Assembly (NCBI RefSeq): GCF_001293525.1
Contig: NZ_BBYR01000076.1
Span: forward strand, 1-64,000
Reading direction: 5' to 3'
Source of the DNA: Pseudideonella sakaiensis
GTDB taxonomy: Bacteria; Pseudomonadota; Gammaproteobacteria; Burkholderiales; Burkholderiaceae_C
DNA: 64,000 bases
Position numbers and translations under genes: made by a program. Below, piece by piece: positions 33,870 through 44,798 of the stretch. Below the pieces are notes generated by a model. The model made no database searches. It was not told where the DNA came from and was given only the letters and a program-made list of their open reading frames with translations. Within the stretch, counting starts at the first letter, position 1. Each line of letters begins with the position of its first letter.

Positions 33870-34772
33870 TCAGCGGCGGGCCGCCGGCGCGGGCGCGGCC
33901 GCAGCGCCGCCGCTGCCGCGCATCGCCCGGAAGAAGTCGCTCGACGGGTCGAGCACCAGGACGTCCGAGCGGTGGCGGAACGAGGACCGGTAGGCCTCGA
34001 GGCTGCGGTAGAACTGCGCGAACTGCGGATCGCGGCCGAAGGACTCGGCGTAGAGCGTGGACGCACGGGCGTCGCCCTCGCCCTTCACCTTCTGCGCGTC
34101 GCGGTAGGCCTCGGCGATGATCACCTCGCGCTGGCGATCGGCGTCGGCGCGGATCTTTTCGCTCTCGGCCGCGCCGGTGGAGCGCAGCTCGTTGGCGACC
34201 CGCTTGCGCTCGGATTCCATGCGGCGATAGACCGAATCCGTGATGTTGGCGGAGAAGTCGACGCGCTTGATCCGCACGTCGACCACCTCGATGCCGAAGG
34301 ACTTCGCCTCGTCGGCCAGCCGCCCGCGCACACCCTGCATCACGCGCTCGCGGTCGGTCGCGAGCATCTGCTGCACGGTGCGCTTGGTGACTTCCTCGTT
34401 GAACGCGGCCTGGACCACCGGGCTGAGTCGGTTCTCCAGGTTGCGCAGGTCCACGCCGTTGTTGCGGATGAACTGGCGCGCGTCGGAGATGCGCCACTTG
34501 ATCAGCCAGTCGATGACCAGGCTCTTCTTCTCGGCCGTGAAGATGGGCCGGGTCTCCGGGCTGTCCAGGGTCTGGATGCGGCGGTCGAGGAAGACGACGT
34601 TCTGGAACGGGGGCGGCAGCTTGAACTTCAAGCCGGGTTCGGTGACGACCTCGCGGATCTCGCCGAGCGCGTAGATCACGGCGAACTGCCGCTGGTCGAC
34701 GATGAACAGGGTCGAGAAGGCGACCATCAGCGCGATCAGCGCGCCGGAAACGATGAGACCGATGCGGTTCAT
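33870..34772 (-). CDS. hflC: HflC, subunit of the FtsH protease modulator complex
   Basis: An SPFH/band 7 membrane protein that with HflK forms the periplasmic-facing cage around FtsH. The protein has 300 residues. The N-terminal transmembrane segment is LIVSGALIALMVAFSTLFIV (about residues 5-24). The SPFH domain follows (RQFAVIYALGEI; VDVRIKRVDFSANITDSVYRRM). A helical coiled-coil and FGRDPQFAQFYRSLEAYRSS lie near the C-terminus. The tail is Ala/Pro-rich. Start ATG at 34772, 16 bp after hflK. Confidence 0.95.
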   Translation of the reverse strand: MNRIGLIVSGALIALMVAFSTLFIVDQRQFAVIYALGEIREVVTEPGLKFKLPPPFQNVVFLDRRIQTLDSPETRPIFTAEKKSLVIDWLIKWRISDARQFIRNNGVDLRNLENRLSPVVQAAFNEEVTKRTVQQMLATDRERVMQGVRGRLADEAKSFGIEVVDVRIKRVDFSANITDSVYRRMESERKRVANELRSTGAAESEKIRADADRQREVIIAEAYRDAQKVKGEGDARASTLYAESFGRDPQFAQFYRSLEAYRSSFRHRSDVLVLDPSSDFFRAMRGSGGAAAAPAPAARR

Positions 34773-34788
34773 GGGCACGGGATCCGGT

Positions 34789-36159
34789 TCAGCGGCCCTC
34801 GCGGTCACGGCTGCGCTGGCCGTCGCGGGAGCGGGGATCGAGGAGCGCGGGGTTGCCGGCGGCCGAGGGGCTCGGCTCGCTGGCGGCAGCGGGTGCGGCG
34901 GCCGAGCCGGCCGACGCGCCCCCGGACTGGGCGATCAGCTTGTCCAGCGGCAGGTAGAGCAGGTTGCTGTTGTTGCGGCTGTCCACCAGCACCTTGCTGA
35001 CGTTGGAATAGACCTGCTGCATCGTGTCGATGTACATCCGGTCGCGCGTCACGCCAGGCGCCTTCTGGTACTCCGTCAGCACCGACGCGAAGCGCTGCGC
35101 ATCGCCCTCGGCCTGCGCGACGACGCGCGCCTTGTAGCCCTCGGCCTCCTCGCGCAGGCGCGCCGCGGTGCCCTGGGCCTTCGGGATCACGTCGTTCGCG
35201 TAGGCCTGGCCCTCGTTTTTCAGCCGCTCGCGGTCGGCGCCGGCCTTGAAGGCGTCGTCGAAGGCCGCCTGCACCTGCTCGGGCGCCTGCACGTTCTGCA
35301 CGTTCACGTTCACCACCTGGATGCCGGCCTTCAGCCGGTCCAGCTGGCCCTGCACCGACTTCACCAGCTCGGCCGCGATCGCGTCGCGCTGCTCGTACAG
35401 CACCGAGTCCATCAGGCTCTTGCCGACGATCTCGCGCACGGCCGACTCGGCCGCCTGCACCACCGACTCGTCGGCATTGCGGTTCTCGAACAGGTAGTCG
35501 CGCGCGTTCTTCAGCCGGTACTGCACCGTGAAGCGGATGTCGACGATGTTCTCGTCCTGCGTCAGCATCGACGAATCGCGCAGGCCGGTGGACTGCACCA
35601 CCGCCGCGCGGCCCACCTCGACCGAGCGCAGCTGGGTGACCTGCACCGTCTCGTGCGCCTGGAAGGGATAGGGCATGCGCCACTGGATGCCGGCGTCGGC
35701 GAGGTGGCTGTAGCGGCCGAACGAGGTGACGACCGCCTGCTGGCCTTCCTGCACGATGAAGACGCCGCTGCCGAGCCAGATCAGCACCGCCACGCCGCCG
35801 ATCAAGCCGATGCCGATGCCCGCACTTTTCAGGTCGGGCTGGAAGTTCGGCCCGCCGCCGTCGCCACCGCCGCCACGCTGCGGGCCTGAAGGGGGCCGGC
35901 CACCGCCGCCCTTCTGGCCGAACAGGCCGCTGAGCTTGCGGTTGAAGTCGCGCCAGAGCTCGTCCAGGTCCGGCGGCCCGTCGTTGCGGTTGCCATTGTT
36001 CAGGCTCAGGCCCTGCGCGGCGTCGGCCGGCAGCGCCGGACGGCCGGCCAGCCGGTCCCGGCCCGCGCGCCAGAGGCCGCCGGCCAGTCGGGCGGCGGCC
36101 CGGGCCAGCTCGGTGGGGCGCGAGGCCGGGGCCTCGCCGGTGAAAGATCGCAAGCTCAT
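34789..36159 (-). CDS. hflK: HflK, subunit of the FtsH protease modulator complex
   Basis: SPFH-family partner of HflC. The protein has 456 residues, longer than E. coli HflK (419). The cytoplasmic N-terminus is extended. It includes a basic segment, DLDELWRDFNRKLSGLFG and a Gly/Pro-rich tract (residues about 80-105). One transmembrane helix (GIGIGLIGGVAVLIWLGSG) precedes the SPFH domain. DRMYIDTMQQVYSNVSKVLV is the conserved HflK block, followed by an Ala/Ser-rich, Arg/Asp-ending tail. The ATG at 36159 overlaps the hflX stop (ATGA), implying translational coupling. Confidence 0.95.
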   Translation of the reverse strand: MSLRSFTGEAPASRPTELARAAARLAGGLWRAGRDRLAGRPALPADAAQGLSLNNGNRNDGPPDLDELWRDFNRKLSGLFGQKGGGGRPPSGPQRGGGGDGGGPNFQPDLKSAGIGIGLIGGVAVLIWLGSGVFIVQEGQQAVVTSFGRYSHLADAGIQWRMPYPFQAHETVQVTQLRSVEVGRAAVVQSTGLRDSSMLTQDENIVDIRFTVQYRLKNARDYLFENRNADESVVQAAESAVREIVGKSLMDSVLYEQRDAIAAELVKSVQGQLDRLKAGIQVVNVNVQNVQAPEQVQAAFDDAFKAGADRERLKNEGQAYANDVIPKAQGTAARLREEAEGYKARVVAQAEGDAQRFASVLTEYQKAPGVTRDRMYIDTMQQVYSNVSKVLVDSRNNSNLLYLPLDKLIAQSGGASAGSAAAPAAASEPSPSAAGNPALLDPRSRDGQRSRDREGR

Positions 36160-37460
36160 ACGGAGGAGGAATGGGTGGCGGCGCGCGCCGGGTCGAAGCG
36201 GACGTCGTCGGCACCGGCATCGGCGGCGCCGGCGCGAGTATCGCGTGCCGCGCCCGCCTCGGCGGCCCGCGGGTCATCGTCGAAGGGGTCGGAGCCGGCT
36301 TCGGCGGCCTCGTCACGGCGCCTCACCGCGTCGGCCAGCGCCGCGCGCAGCGCAGGCAGGCCCTCGCCTTCGAGGGCACTCACGAAGATCCGCGGCACGC
36401 GCAGGCCGGGCTCGATCTCGAGCTGGTCCGTCGCCACGCGCGGCCGCTCGGCCGCATCCAGCCGGTCCGCCTTGTTGAAGACCAGCAGCTGCGGCACGCG
36501 CTCGGCGCCGATCTCGCGCAGCACGCGCTGCACCTCGGCGATCTGCGCCGGCCGGTCGCTGCCGGCGGCATCGACCACGTGCAGCAGCAGGTCCGCGTCG
36601 GCCGCTTCCTGCAGCGTTGCCTCGAAGGCCTCGACCAGCTTGTGCGGCAGGTCGCGGATGAAGCCGACCGTGTCCGACAGCGACACGCTGCGCCCCACGT
36701 CCTCGAGGTAGAGCTGGCGCGTGGTGGTGTCCAGCGTCGCGAACAGCTGGTCGGCCGCGTAGCTGCGCGCCTTGACCAGCGCATTGAACAGCGTCGACTT
36801 GCCGGCGTTGGTGTAGCCGACCAGCGAGATGCGGAAGGTCTGGTTGCGTTCGCGCGAACGCCGCTGCGTGCCGCGCTGCCGCTTGACCTTGTCGAGCCGC
36901 TGCTTCACCGACTTGATGCGCTCGTCGATCATGCGCCGGTCGAGCTCGATCTGCGCCTCGCCGGGCCCGCCACGGCCGCCGATGCCGCCGCGCTGCCGCT
37001 CGAGGTGGCTCCAGCGGCGCACCAGCCGCGTCGCGAGGTACTGCAGCCGCGCCAGCTCGACCTGCAGCTTGCCCTCGTGGCTCTGCGCCCGCTCGCCGAA
37101 GATCTCCAGGATCAGCATGGTGCGGTCGGCGACCGCGACGCCGAGGTGGCGCTCGAGGTTGCGCTGCTGCGCCGGCGACAGCGCCTGGTCGAACAGCACC
37201 GCCTCGGCACGGTGGCCTTCGACCAATGCCTTGATCTCGTCGGCCTTGCCGGACCCCACGAACAGCGCCGGGTCCGGCGCCTTGCGGCGCGCGACGACAC
37301 GCGCGACGGGTTCGTCGCCCGCCGACTCGGCCAGCAGCGCCAGCTCGTCGAGGCTGTCGTCGAAGCCCGGGCGCCCCCCCAGGTGCACGCCGACCAGGAT
37401 CGCGCGGGGCCGCTCGGGGGCGGCAGCGGGATCCGGCCGGGCCGGGTCGTGGGAGCTCAC
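36156..37460 (-). CDS. hflX: Ribosome-rescue GTPase HflX
   Basis: A GTPase that binds and splits stalled 70S ribosomes. The protein has 434 residues. The N-terminal HflX domain includes LFVGSGKADEIKALV and FDQALSPAQQRNLERHLG. The glycine-rich linker is GGIGGRGGPGEAQIELDRR. The G domain has G1 VGYTNAGKSTLFNAL, G3 SDTVGFIRDLPH and G4 VFNKADRLD. The start is a GTG at 37460. The C-terminal about 60 residues are Ala/Asp-rich and poorly conserved. It lies 77 bp downstream of hfq, as in many proteobacteria. Confidence 0.95.
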   Translation of the reverse strand: MSSHDPARPDPAAAPERPRAILVGVHLGGRPGFDDSLDELALLAESAGDEPVARVVARRKAPDPALFVGSGKADEIKALVEGHRAEAVLFDQALSPAQQRNLERHLGVAVADRTMLILEIFGERAQSHEGKLQVELARLQYLATRLVRRWSHLERQRGGIGGRGGPGEAQIELDRRMIDERIKSVKQRLDKVKRQRGTQRRSRERNQTFRISLVGYTNAGKSTLFNALVKARSYAADQLFATLDTTTRQLYLEDVGRSVSLSDTVGFIRDLPHKLVEAFEATLQEAADADLLLHVVDAAGSDRPAQIAEVQRVLREIGAERVPQLLVFNKADRLDAAERPRVATDQLEIEPGLRVPRIFVSALEGEGLPALRAALADAVRRRDEAAEAGSDPFDDDPRAAEAGAARDTRAGAADAGADDVRFDPARAATHSSSV

Positions 37461-37537
37461 GGCAGCGGGGCGGTCGCGGCGCGAAGCCGACGACGACGCA
37501 GGCTGGGCAGGAATCGTCGCCGTCGACGCGTCGCGCG

Positions 37538-37792
37538 TCAGGACGACTGCTCCTGGGCTTCCGACGCCGTCACGGCGTGGAAGTTGACGGCACGGCTGGG
37601 CACGACGGTGGAGATCGCGTGCTTGTAGACCATCTGGGTCACGGTGTTGCGCAGCAGCACGACGTACTGGTCGAAGGACTCGATGTGCCCCTGCAGCTTG
37701 ATGCCGTTGACGAGGTAGATGGAAACCGGAACATGCTCCTTGCGCAGCAGGTTCAGGAAGGGGTCTTGGAGAAGTTGCCCTTTGTTGCTCAC
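37538..37792 (-). CDS. hfq: RNA chaperone Hfq, GTG start
   Basis: Hexameric Sm-like protein pairing small RNAs with mRNAs. The protein has 84 residues. The distal/proximal face residues include [30 protein letters not shown] (Sm1) and [12 protein letters not shown] (Sm2). The start is a GTG at 37792 with GGAG 6 bases upstream (GGAGCATATC), while the frame is open but unconserved further upstream. The short C-terminal tail (ASEAQEQSS) is typical of betaproteobacteria and much shorter than in E. coli. It lies between der and hflX. Confidence 0.97.
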   Translation of the reverse strand: MSNKGQLLQDPFLNLLRKEHVPVSIYLVNGIKLQGHIESFDQYVVLLRNTVTQMVYKHAISTVVPSRAVNFHAVTASEAQEQSS

Positions 37793-37866
37793 GATATGCT
37801 CCGTGTTGAAGACGAAACGCTCTGATCCGTCACGGTACCACAGGGTTCCCGCACGACCAGCGGGAT

Positions 37867-39201
37867 TCAGGATTCCTTGTCCGCGAAGGGGTTGCGGCCC
37901 GAGCGCATCTCGATGCGCAGCGGCGTGCCGGTCAGCTTGAAGTGCGAGCGGATGCGGCCCTCGAGGTAGCGCTTGTAGACCTCGGTCACGTGCTCGAGCG
38001 AGTTGCCGTGCACCACGACCACCGGCGGGTTCATCCCGCCCTGGTGGGCGTAGCGCAGCTTGGGACGGAAGTTGCCCGAGCGCTTCGGCGCCTGGTGCGC
38101 CACGGCCTCCTGCAGCAGCCGCGTCAGCACCGGCGTGGGCATCTTGCGGTTGGCCGAGGCGTGGGCCTCGGCGATCGCCTTCCAGACCGGGCCGAGGCCC
38201 TGCCGCCGCACGGCCGAGATGTGCAGCAGCGGCGCGAACTTGAGGAAGGCCAGCCGCTGCTCGATCGAGCGCGCGAGCAGCTCCTTCTGGTAGGCGTCGA
38301 CCGCATCCCACTTGTTCACCGCCACCACCACCGCGCGGCCGCTCTCCAGCACGTAGCCGGCGATGTGCGCGTCCTGCTCGGTCACCCCCTGCGTCGCGTC
38401 GAGCAGCAGCAGCACCACGTGGGCGTCGGCGATCGCCTGCAGGGTCTTCACGACCGAGAACTTCTCGATCGCCTCGAAGACCCGGCCCTTGCGCCGCAGG
38501 CCGGCGGTGTCGATCAGCTCGAAGCGCTGGCCGTGGCGCTCGAAGGGCACGGTGATCGCATCGCGCGTCGTGCCCGGCAGGTCGAAGGCAACCAGCCGCT
38601 CCTCGCCCAGCCAGGTGTTGATCAGCGTGCTCTTGCCGACGTTCGGGCGCCCGGCCACCGCCAGCCGGATCGGCGCATCGTCCGCCGGCTCGGCCGGCTC
38701 GTCGTCCGGCCCGAAGGGCTCCAGCACCGCCTCGAGCAGGCTGCGGATGCCCTGGCCATGGGCCGAGGACACCGCATGCGGTTCGCCGATGCCCAGCTCG
38801 TGGAACTCGGCCAGGTGCGCGCTGCCGGCCATGCCCTCGGCCTTGTTGGCCGCCAGGTGCACGCGCTTGCCGCTGCCGCGCAGGAAACGGGCGATGTCGT
38901 GGTCCTGCGCCGAGAGGCCGGCGCGCACGTCGACCACGAAGACCACCGCATCCGCCTCGGCCACCGCCTGGCGGGCCTGGCGCGCCATCTCCTGCACGAT
39001 GCCGCTGCCGGCATCCGGCTCGAAGCCGCCCGTGTCGATCACGATGAAGGCGCGGTCGCCGAGCCGGCCATCGCCGTAGTGGCGGTCGCGCGTCAGCCCG
39101 GCGAAGTCGGCCACGATCGCGTCGCGGCTCTTGGTCAGCCGGTTGAACAGCGTGGACTTGCCGACGTTCGGGCGGCCGACCAGGGCGATGACGGGTTTCA
39201 T
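37867..39201 (-). CDS. der: Ribosome biogenesis GTPase Der (EngA)
   Basis: Tandem GTPase required for 50S subunit assembly. The protein has 444 residues. G domain 1 begins [19 protein letters not shown] at residue 4. G domain 2 begins [20 protein letters not shown] near residue 180. Both carry DTxG switch motifs ([21 protein letters not shown]) and NKxD/NKW-type recognition (NKAEG, NKWDAVD). A C-terminal KH-like domain follows, ending RNPFADKES. In the first domain the G4 element reads NKAEG, a normal variant. ATG at 39201; the frame runs further upstream without homology. Confidence 0.97.
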   Translation of the reverse strand: MKPVIALVGRPNVGKSTLFNRLTKSRDAIVADFAGLTRDRHYGDGRLGDRAFIVIDTGGFEPDAGSGIVQEMARQARQAVAEADAVVFVVDVRAGLSAQDHDIARFLRGSGKRVHLAANKAEGMAGSAHLAEFHELGIGEPHAVSSAHGQGIRSLLEAVLEPFGPDDEPAEPADDAPIRLAVAGRPNVGKSTLINTWLGEERLVAFDLPGTTRDAITVPFERHGQRFELIDTAGLRRKGRVFEAIEKFSVVKTLQAIADAHVVLLLLDATQGVTEQDAHIAGYVLESGRAVVVAVNKWDAVDAYQKELLARSIEQRLAFLKFAPLLHISAVRRQGLGPVWKAIAEAHASANRKMPTPVLTRLLQEAVAHQAPKRSGNFRPKLRYAHQGGMNPPVVVVHGNSLEHVTEVYKRYLEGRIRSHFKLTGTPLRIEMRSGRNPFADKES

Positions 39202-39229
39202 GCGCCCGCCCGCTGCGCCGGCACCGGCC

Positions 39230-40372
39230 TCATTGCGGGCGCAGCGCGAACAGGCCGCCCTTGCGCGTGACCACCAGCACCGTCGTGCCCGACACCACCG
39301 GTGCCGCGACGATCGGGCTGCCGTCGGTCGGCAGGCGCAGCTGCGTCGCGCCGTTGTCGCGCGACAGCACGTGCACGGTCCCCTCGCCATCGCCGAACAC
39401 CACGGTGCTGCCGACCAGCACCGGCGCCGACAGCGAACGGTAGGCCAGCTTCTCGTTGGTCCACGCGATCTCGCCGCCGCCGGCCTTCCAGGCCGTGATG
39501 CGGTCCGAGGCGTCGGCGCCGACCACGGTCGTGCCGTCGAAGCCGACCGCCTGCAGGCCGCCGATGTTGCGGCTCCAGGACAGGCTGCCGCGCTCGGCGT
39601 TGACGCAGCCGACGGCGGACTGGAAGGCACGCGCGCACACCACGTCACCCGTGCGGGCGATCGGGCCGACCAGGTCGGCCAGGCGCTCGATCTCGTTGGT
39701 GCCGCGCGGCTGCGCCACGGCCACGTCCCAGCGCACCGCGCCGTTGTCGGGGTCCAGCCCGGCCAGGCGGGGGCCCTGGCCGACCAGCAGGGTGTTCTTG
39801 AAGGCCGCCACCACGCCGCCCTCGGACAGGGTCAGCGGGTCGCCGGTGCGGCGCACGGTCCAGAGCAGGCGCCCGTCGAGCGCGTCGAAGGCCCGCACGC
39901 TGCGCTCGCTGCCGAGCACGAACACCCGTTCGCCCGCCACCAGCGGCGCGGTGTCGACGCGCACCCCGAGCGGCTTGCGCCACAGCGGGCGGCCCGCATC
40001 GAGCACGACCAGTTCGCCATCACGGGTAACCACGGCGGCATAGCGGCCGTCGCTGCCGACACCCGCGCTCAGCCGCTTGCCGACGGAAGCGCGCCAGACC
40101 TCGCGGCCGGAATCCGCCTGCAGCGCGACCACGGTGCCATCGGTCGCCGCGACGGTGAAGACGCCGCCGTTGACGGCGACGGCGAGCGGGAACTGGACGC
40201 CCTCGAGCTTCTGCTGCCACACGACGCGGCCGGCGATCGGTGCGGTGATCGGCTCCAGCGGCCCCGGCTTCGGGCGGTCCGGCCCGCTGGCGCAGGCGGC
40301 GACGAGGCCGACCAGGCCGGCGGCAACGATGCGTCCGGCCAGGCCGCCGCGCAGGAAACGGGCGGCGCTCAC
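39230..40372 (-). CDS. bamB: Outer membrane assembly lipoprotein BamB
   Basis: Eight-bladed beta-propeller lipoprotein that binds BamA POTRA domains. The protein has 380 residues. The signal and lipobox [11 protein letters not shown] place the lipidated Cys at residue 27. Repeated PQQ-like blade motifs ([42 protein letters not shown]) run through the protein. The start is a GTG at 40372 that overlaps the yfgM stop (GTGA), indicating coupled translation. It lies 28 bp upstream of der, the conserved order in proteobacteria. Confidence 0.96.
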   Translation of the reverse strand: MSAARFLRGGLAGRIVAAGLVGLVAACASGPDRPKPGPLEPITAPIAGRVVWQQKLEGVQFPLAVAVNGGVFTVAATDGTVVALQADSGREVWRASVGKRLSAGVGSDGRYAAVVTRDGELVVLDAGRPLWRKPLGVRVDTAPLVAGERVFVLGSERSVRAFDALDGRLLWTVRRTGDPLTLSEGGVVAAFKNTLLVGQGPRLAGLDPDNGAVRWDVAVAQPRGTNEIERLADLVGPIARTGDVVCARAFQSAVGCVNAERGSLSWSRNIGGLQAVGFDGTTVVGADASDRITAWKAGGGEIAWTNEKLAYRSLSAPVLVGSTVVFGDGEGTVHVLSRDNGATQLRLPTDGSPIVAAPVVSGTTVLVVTRKGGLFALRPQ

Positions 40373-41022
40373 GGCGTGGCCTCCGTGGTGGCGCCCAGCG
40401 AGGCCAGCTTCGCCTCCACCAGGCGGCGGTAGGTCAGCCGCTCCTCCAGGCCCTTCCAGGCGCTGCGGTAGGCGCTGATCGCGTCGGCGGGCTTGCCCTG
40501 CGCGGCGAGCACGTCACCGCGCCGGTCGGCCACCAGGGCCTCGAAGCCCGGGCTGTCGACCGCGTCGAGCTGCTTCAGCGCCTCGTCGTACTTCTTGTCC
40601 TCGAACAGCAGCGCCGCCAGGCGCAGCCGCGCCAGGCTGCGCAGCTCGGCATCGCCGCCCTGCTCCGCCACCCAGGCGAGCGCCGCGCGGGCCGGCTCGG
40701 CCTGGCCCTTGTCGACCTGCACCTTGGCGACCAGCAGCCCCCCCTGGCGCGCATAGGTGGTGCGGGGGTAGCGGGACTTGAGGTCCTCGAAGATGCGGGC
40801 GGCCGTGACCGCGTCGCCGGCCTGGCCGGCGCGCTCCAGCTCGTCGTACATGCCGCTGGCGCTGATGGCCTGCTCGCGCTGCCACCAGTTCCAGCCGTTC
40901 CAGGCCGCCACCGTGCCCAGCGCCGCGATCAGCGCCCAGGTGATGAGGTTGCCGTATTGCCGCCAGAAGGCCTTGAGCTGGTCCAGCTGTTCTTGTTCTT
41001 CGAGGTCGAGGTGCGATGCCAT
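40369..41022 (-). CDS. yfgM: YfgM-like tetratricopeptide membrane protein (SecYEG ancillary factor)
   Basis: A 217-residue inner-membrane protein with a cytoplasmic start MASHLDLEEQEQLDQLKAFW. One transmembrane segment (LITWALIAALGTVAAWNGW, about 26-44) follows. A periplasmic TPR-like domain contains SRYPRTTYARQGGLLVAK and LFEDKKYDEALKQLDAV. In E. coli YfgM associates with the Sec translocon and the chaperone PpiD and links to BamB. Adjacency to bamB and hisS is the standard order. ATG at 41022; its stop overlaps the GTG of bamB. Confidence 0.9.
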   Translation of the reverse strand: MASHLDLEEQEQLDQLKAFWRQYGNLITWALIAALGTVAAWNGWNWWQREQAISASGMYDELERAGQAGDAVTAARIFEDLKSRYPRTTYARQGGLLVAKVQVDKGQAEPARAALAWVAEQGGDAELRSLARLRLAALLFEDKKYDEALKQLDAVDSPGFEALVADRRGDVLAAQGKPADAISAYRSAWKGLEERLTYRRLVEAKLASLGATTEATP

Positions 41023-41048
41023 GTCGGAAATGCGTCGGGGAGGCAGGA

Positions 41049-42359
41049 TTATGCGGTGAGCAGTTCGGCGGCCCAGTCGGCCACCCCGGCCAGCGGCAGG
41101 CTGCGCTGCGCTGCGCCGGCGTCGCGCAGCGGCTTCAGCGCCACCTCGCCGCGGGCCAGCTCCTCGTCGCCGAAGATCAGCGCATGGCGGGCGCCGCTGG
41201 CGTCGGCGCGCTTGAACTGCGCCTTCATGCTGCCGCCGCCGGCGTGCATCAGCACGCCCACGCCGGCGGCGCGCAGCGCCTCGAGCACCGGCATGACGCG
41301 CGGCAGCTGCTGCGGCGACGGCAGCACGGCATAGACGGCCGGCGCCTGCGACGGCACCGCCACGCCCAGCTCCTGCATCAGCAGCAGCAGCCGCTCGATG
41401 CCGAGCCCGAAGCCGACCGCCGGCGTGGGCTTGCCGCCGAGCTGGCCGAACAGGCCGTCGTAGCGCCCGCCGCCGCAGACCGTGCCCTGCGAGCCGAGCT
41501 GGTCGGTGACCCACTCGAACACCGTCAGGTTGTAGTAGTCCATGCCGCGCACCAGGCGCGGGTTGACGCGGTAGGCCAGGCCGGCGGCGTCCAGCACCGC
41601 GCGCAGCGCGTCGAAGTGGGCGCGCGACTCGGTGCCCAGGAAGTCCATCAGCACCGGCGCCGCCTCGACGAGGGGCTGCATCGCCGGGTTCTTCGTGTCC
41701 AGGATGCGCAGCGGGTTGCTGTGCAGGCGGCGCCGCGCGTCCTCGTCCAGCACGTCGGCATGGGCCTCGAGATGGCGCACCAGGGCCTCGCGGTGCGCGC
41801 GCCGCTCCTCCGGCTGGCCGAGGCTGTTGATCTCGAGGCGCACGTGCTGCCCCTCGACCAGGCCGAGCTCGCGCCACAGGCGGCGCACCAGCAGGATCAG
41901 CTCGGCATCGACGTCGGGGCCGGCATGGCCCAGGGCCTCCACGTCGAGCTGGTGGAACTGCCGGTAGCGGCCCTTCTGCGGGCGCTCGTGGCGGAACATC
42001 GGGCCGAGCGTCCACAGCCGCAGCGGGCCGTTGTAGAGCGCGTTGTGCTCGACCATCGCGCGCACGATGCCGGCCGTGGCCTCGGGGCGCAGCGTCAGGC
42101 GGTCGCCGTTCATCGCGTCGGTGAAGGAATACATCTCCTTCTCCACGATGTCGGTGACCTCGCCCAGGCCGCGCACGAACAGCGCGGTCGGCTCGACGAT
42201 CGGCGTCAGCAGGTACTGGTAGCCGTACTGGCCGAGCACGCGCCGGACGGTGGTCTCGAACCACGACCAGATCGCGCCGTCGGGCAGCTTCTCGGTGCGC
42301 GGCACCGAGGCCGGCAGGATGTCGTTCATGCCCTTGACGGCACGCAGGGAGTCAGCCAT
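41049..42359 (-). CDS. hisS: Histidyl-tRNA synthetase
   Basis: Class II aminoacyl-tRNA synthetase charging tRNA-His. The protein has 436 residues. Motif 1 is in the N-terminal helix region ([19 protein letters not shown] and beyond). Motif 2 is [20 protein letters not shown]. The His-specific block is [12 protein letters not shown]. Motif 3 is [15 protein letters not shown]. The C-terminal anticodon-binding domain (about 340-436) is complete. Start ATG at 42359 ([13 protein letters not shown]). It lies 95 bp downstream of ispG. Confidence 0.97.
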   Translation of the reverse strand: MADSLRAVKGMNDILPASVPRTEKLPDGAIWSWFETTVRRVLGQYGYQYLLTPIVEPTALFVRGLGEVTDIVEKEMYSFTDAMNGDRLTLRPEATAGIVRAMVEHNALYNGPLRLWTLGPMFRHERPQKGRYRQFHQLDVEALGHAGPDVDAELILLVRRLWRELGLVEGQHVRLEINSLGQPEERRAHREALVRHLEAHADVLDEDARRRLHSNPLRILDTKNPAMQPLVEAAPVLMDFLGTESRAHFDALRAVLDAAGLAYRVNPRLVRGMDYYNLTVFEWVTDQLGSQGTVCGGGRYDGLFGQLGGKPTPAVGFGLGIERLLLLMQELGVAVPSQAPAVYAVLPSPQQLPRVMPVLEALRAAGVGVLMHAGGGSMKAQFKRADASGARHALIFGDEELARGEVALKPLRDAGAAQRSLPLAGVADWAAELLTA

Positions 42360-42454
42360 GGACGAAGCGCAGGGAGGGCGGTCGGGGGCCGCGCGCGGCC
42401 AGGCGCGCGGGACAGGAAACCGGGGGACGGGGTGGGAAGGGGAACGCGTGGCGC

Positions 42455-43780
42455 TCAGGCGTCGGCGGTGGCCGCGGCGGCGGCCGTCGTGGAGGCACCC
42501 GCCCCGTAGCGGCGCTCGACGTAGGACTCGACGATCGCGTGGAACTCCTCGGCGATGCGCTCGCCGCGCAGCGTCAGGGCCTTCTCGCCGTCGATGAAGA
42601 CCGGGGCGGCCGGCGCCTCGCCGGTGCCCGGCAGGCTGATGCCGATGTCCGCGTGCTTGCTCTCGCCGGGCCCGTTGACGATGCAGCCCATGACGGCCAC
42701 CTTCATCGACTCCACGCCGGGATAGCGCGCCCGCCACAGCGGCATCTGCGCGCGCAGGAAGTCGTCGATCTGCTTGGCCAGCTCCTGGAAGGTGGTGCTC
42801 GTGGTGCGGCCGCAGCCCGGGCAGGCGGTGACGCTGGGGTTGAAGCTGCGCAGGCCGAGCGACTGCAGGATCTCGGCCGCCACCACCACCTCCTGCGTCC
42901 GCGCCTCGCCGGGCTGGGGCGTCAGCGACACGCGGATCGTGTCACCGATGCCTTCCTGCAGCAGCAGCGCCAGCGCGGCGGTCGAGGCCACCGTGCCCTT
43001 GGTGCCCATGCCGGCCTCGGTCAGGCCCAGGTGCAGCGCGTAGCGGCAGCGCCGGGCGAGCGCGCGGTAGACGCTGACCAGGTCCTGCACGCCGCTCATC
43101 TTGCACGACAGGATGATCTGCCCCGCCGGCAGGCCGAGTTCCTCGGCACGGCGCGCCGACTCGACCGCCGAGGTGACGATCGCGCGGTACATCACCTGCT
43201 GCGGCGGCTGCGGCTCGGCCAGGCGGCCGTTCTCGTCCATCAGCCGGGCCAGCAGCTCCTGGTCCAGGCTGCCCCAGTTCACGCCGATGCGCACCGCCTT
43301 GTCGTGGCGCGCCGCGATCTCCACCATCTGCGCGAACTGGCGGTCGCGCTTGTCACCCTTGCCGACGTTGCCCGGGTTGATGCGGTACTTCGACAGGGCC
43401 TCGGCGCAGGCCGGGTGCTCGCTGAGCAGCCGGTGTCCGTTGTAGTGGAAGTCGCCGACCAGCGGCACGTCGATGCCCATGCGGTCGAGCTGCTCGCGGA
43501 TGTGCGGCACGGCGGCCGCGGCCTCCGGGGTGTTGACCGTCAGGCGCACCATCTCGGAACCCGCCTGCGCGAGCGCCTTGACCTGGATCGCGGTCTCGAT
43601 GACCTCGACGGTGTCGGTGTTGGTCATCGACTGGATGCGCACCGGCGCGTCACCCCCGACGGTGACCTCGCGGGCGCCCCAGCGCACGCGGGCCTGCAGC
43701 CGGCGGCGTGCCGCCGGCCGGGCCGCCTCGATCGGCGCGTCGAGCGCCTCGACGGTGTGCTCGCTGGGTTGATCAGTCAC
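42455..43780 (-). CDS. ispG: (E)-4-hydroxy-3-methylbut-2-enyl-diphosphate synthase
   Basis: Iron-sulfur enzyme of the penultimate MEP step. The protein has 441 residues. [20 protein letters not shown] and the TIM barrel precede the Fe-S ligands in [15 protein letters not shown] and [17 protein letters not shown]. About 60 extra residues lie in the middle compared with the E. coli protein (372), as is usual in betaproteobacteria. The start is a GTG at 43780 ([12 protein letters not shown]). The conserved core starts only near residue 30 ([13 protein letters not shown]). It lies 88 bp downstream of the rodZ stop. Confidence 0.95.
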   Translation of the reverse strand: MTDQPSEHTVEALDAPIEAARPAARRRLQARVRWGAREVTVGGDAPVRIQSMTNTDTVEVIETAIQVKALAQAGSEMVRLTVNTPEAAAAVPHIREQLDRMGIDVPLVGDFHYNGHRLLSEHPACAEALSKYRINPGNVGKGDKRDRQFAQMVEIAARHDKAVRIGVNWGSLDQELLARLMDENGRLAEPQPPQQVMYRAIVTSAVESARRAEELGLPAGQIILSCKMSGVQDLVSVYRALARRCRYALHLGLTEAGMGTKGTVASTAALALLLQEGIGDTIRVSLTPQPGEARTQEVVVAAEILQSLGLRSFNPSVTACPGCGRTTSTTFQELAKQIDDFLRAQMPLWRARYPGVESMKVAVMGCIVNGPGESKHADIGISLPGTGEAPAAPVFIDGEKALTLRGERIAEEFHAIVESYVERRYGAGASTTAAAAATADA

Positions 43781-43868
43781 GCAGGACCTGCCTTTCGTCG
43801 TTCCCGGGCCGCGGCAGCGGTCGCGCGCCGGCCCTGCCGACGCATCGATCCCGCGGCTGCCCCGGGGT

Positions 43869-44798
43869 TCACTTCAACACGAGCCGGGCGATGTTCTCGG
43901 CGGTCATCGGCGCGATGTCGACCACCGCGCCCCGGAAGCGCACCTCGGTCACCGCCGCGTTGCCGATCTTCACGCGCATCGGCAGTGCGCCGTCGAGCGT
44001 GACGGTCTCGCCCGGCTGCAGGCTGCGCGACAGCAGCACGCGCTCGCCGGCATCCTTGACCTCGATCCACGACTCGGCGTCGGCGCGCAGCTGCAGCGGC
44101 CCGGCCGCGTCCGAGACCCCGGCGGCGGACGCCCCGCTCGACGCGACCGGCCCGGTCGCGGTCGGGGGCGCCGAGAACACGGTCTCGACCGCCGGCGCGG
44201 GCATCGCCTCGGTGGCCGGCGCCGACGCCGCCTCCGGGGCTTCCGCGACCTCGGGACGCGGCGCCGGGCCCGCGCTGCGCTGCGGCAGCGCCGAGCGCGC
44301 CTGCTGCCACCACTCGCCGGCGCGGTCCGCGAACCCGCCGAAGAAACCGTCCGGGACCGCCCAGACCAGCGCCGCCAGCGCGAGCAGCAGCGCCGGCGCC
44401 CACGCGGCGCGCACGAAGGGGCCCCAGCTCACCGGGTCGAGCCGTGCCGACCGGTCCCGGAAGGGCGCGTTCAGGCCTTCGCTGACCTGTTCGATGCGGT
44501 GGCCGCGGGCGGCCGGCAGCAGCGCCAGCACCGGCGCCGCATCGATCTTCAGCGCCCGGCACACCGCCTGGGCGAGCGCCCGCGTGAAGGTGGCATCGGG
44601 CAGCTCGTCGAAGCGGTCGGCCTCGAGCAGTTCGAGCTTGCGCACGTGGACCTTCATCGACGCGGCCAGGCCATCCAGCGCGAGGCCCTGGGCCTCGCGC
44701 GCGTCGCGCAGCAGCCGCCCGGCGCTGCGCCCGGGCGCAGGAGGCGCCCGCTCGTCGTCGGCGCCCGCCCCGATGGGCAGCGTCGTCGGCTCACTCAT
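43869..44798 (-). CDS. rodZ: RodZ-like helix-turn-helix membrane protein
   Basis: A 309-residue cell-shape protein that in other bacteria anchors MreB. The cytoplasmic N-terminal helix-turn-helix ([19 protein letters not shown] to about residue 95) starts the protein. One transmembrane helix ([19 protein letters not shown], about 137-155) follows. A low-complexity Ala/Pro/Glu linker leads to a C-terminal periplasmic DUF4115 domain ([20 protein letters not shown]). ATG at 44798 overlaps the pilW 3' end by 8 bp. The pilW-rodZ-ispG order is conserved in betaproteobacteria. Confidence 0.88.
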   Translation of the reverse strand: MSEPTTLPIGAGADDERAPPAPGRSAGRLLRDAREAQGLALDGLAASMKVHVRKLELLEADRFDELPDATFTRALAQAVCRALKIDAAPVLALLPAARGHRIEQVSEGLNAPFRDRSARLDPVSWGPFVRAAWAPALLLALAALVWAVPDGFFGGFADRAGEWWQQARSALPQRSAGPAPRPEVAEAPEAASAPATEAMPAPAVETVFSAPPTATGPVASSGASAAGVSDAAGPLQLRADAESWIEVKDAGERVLLSRSLQPGETVTLDGALPMRVKIGNAAVTEVRFRGAVVDIAPMTAENIARLVLK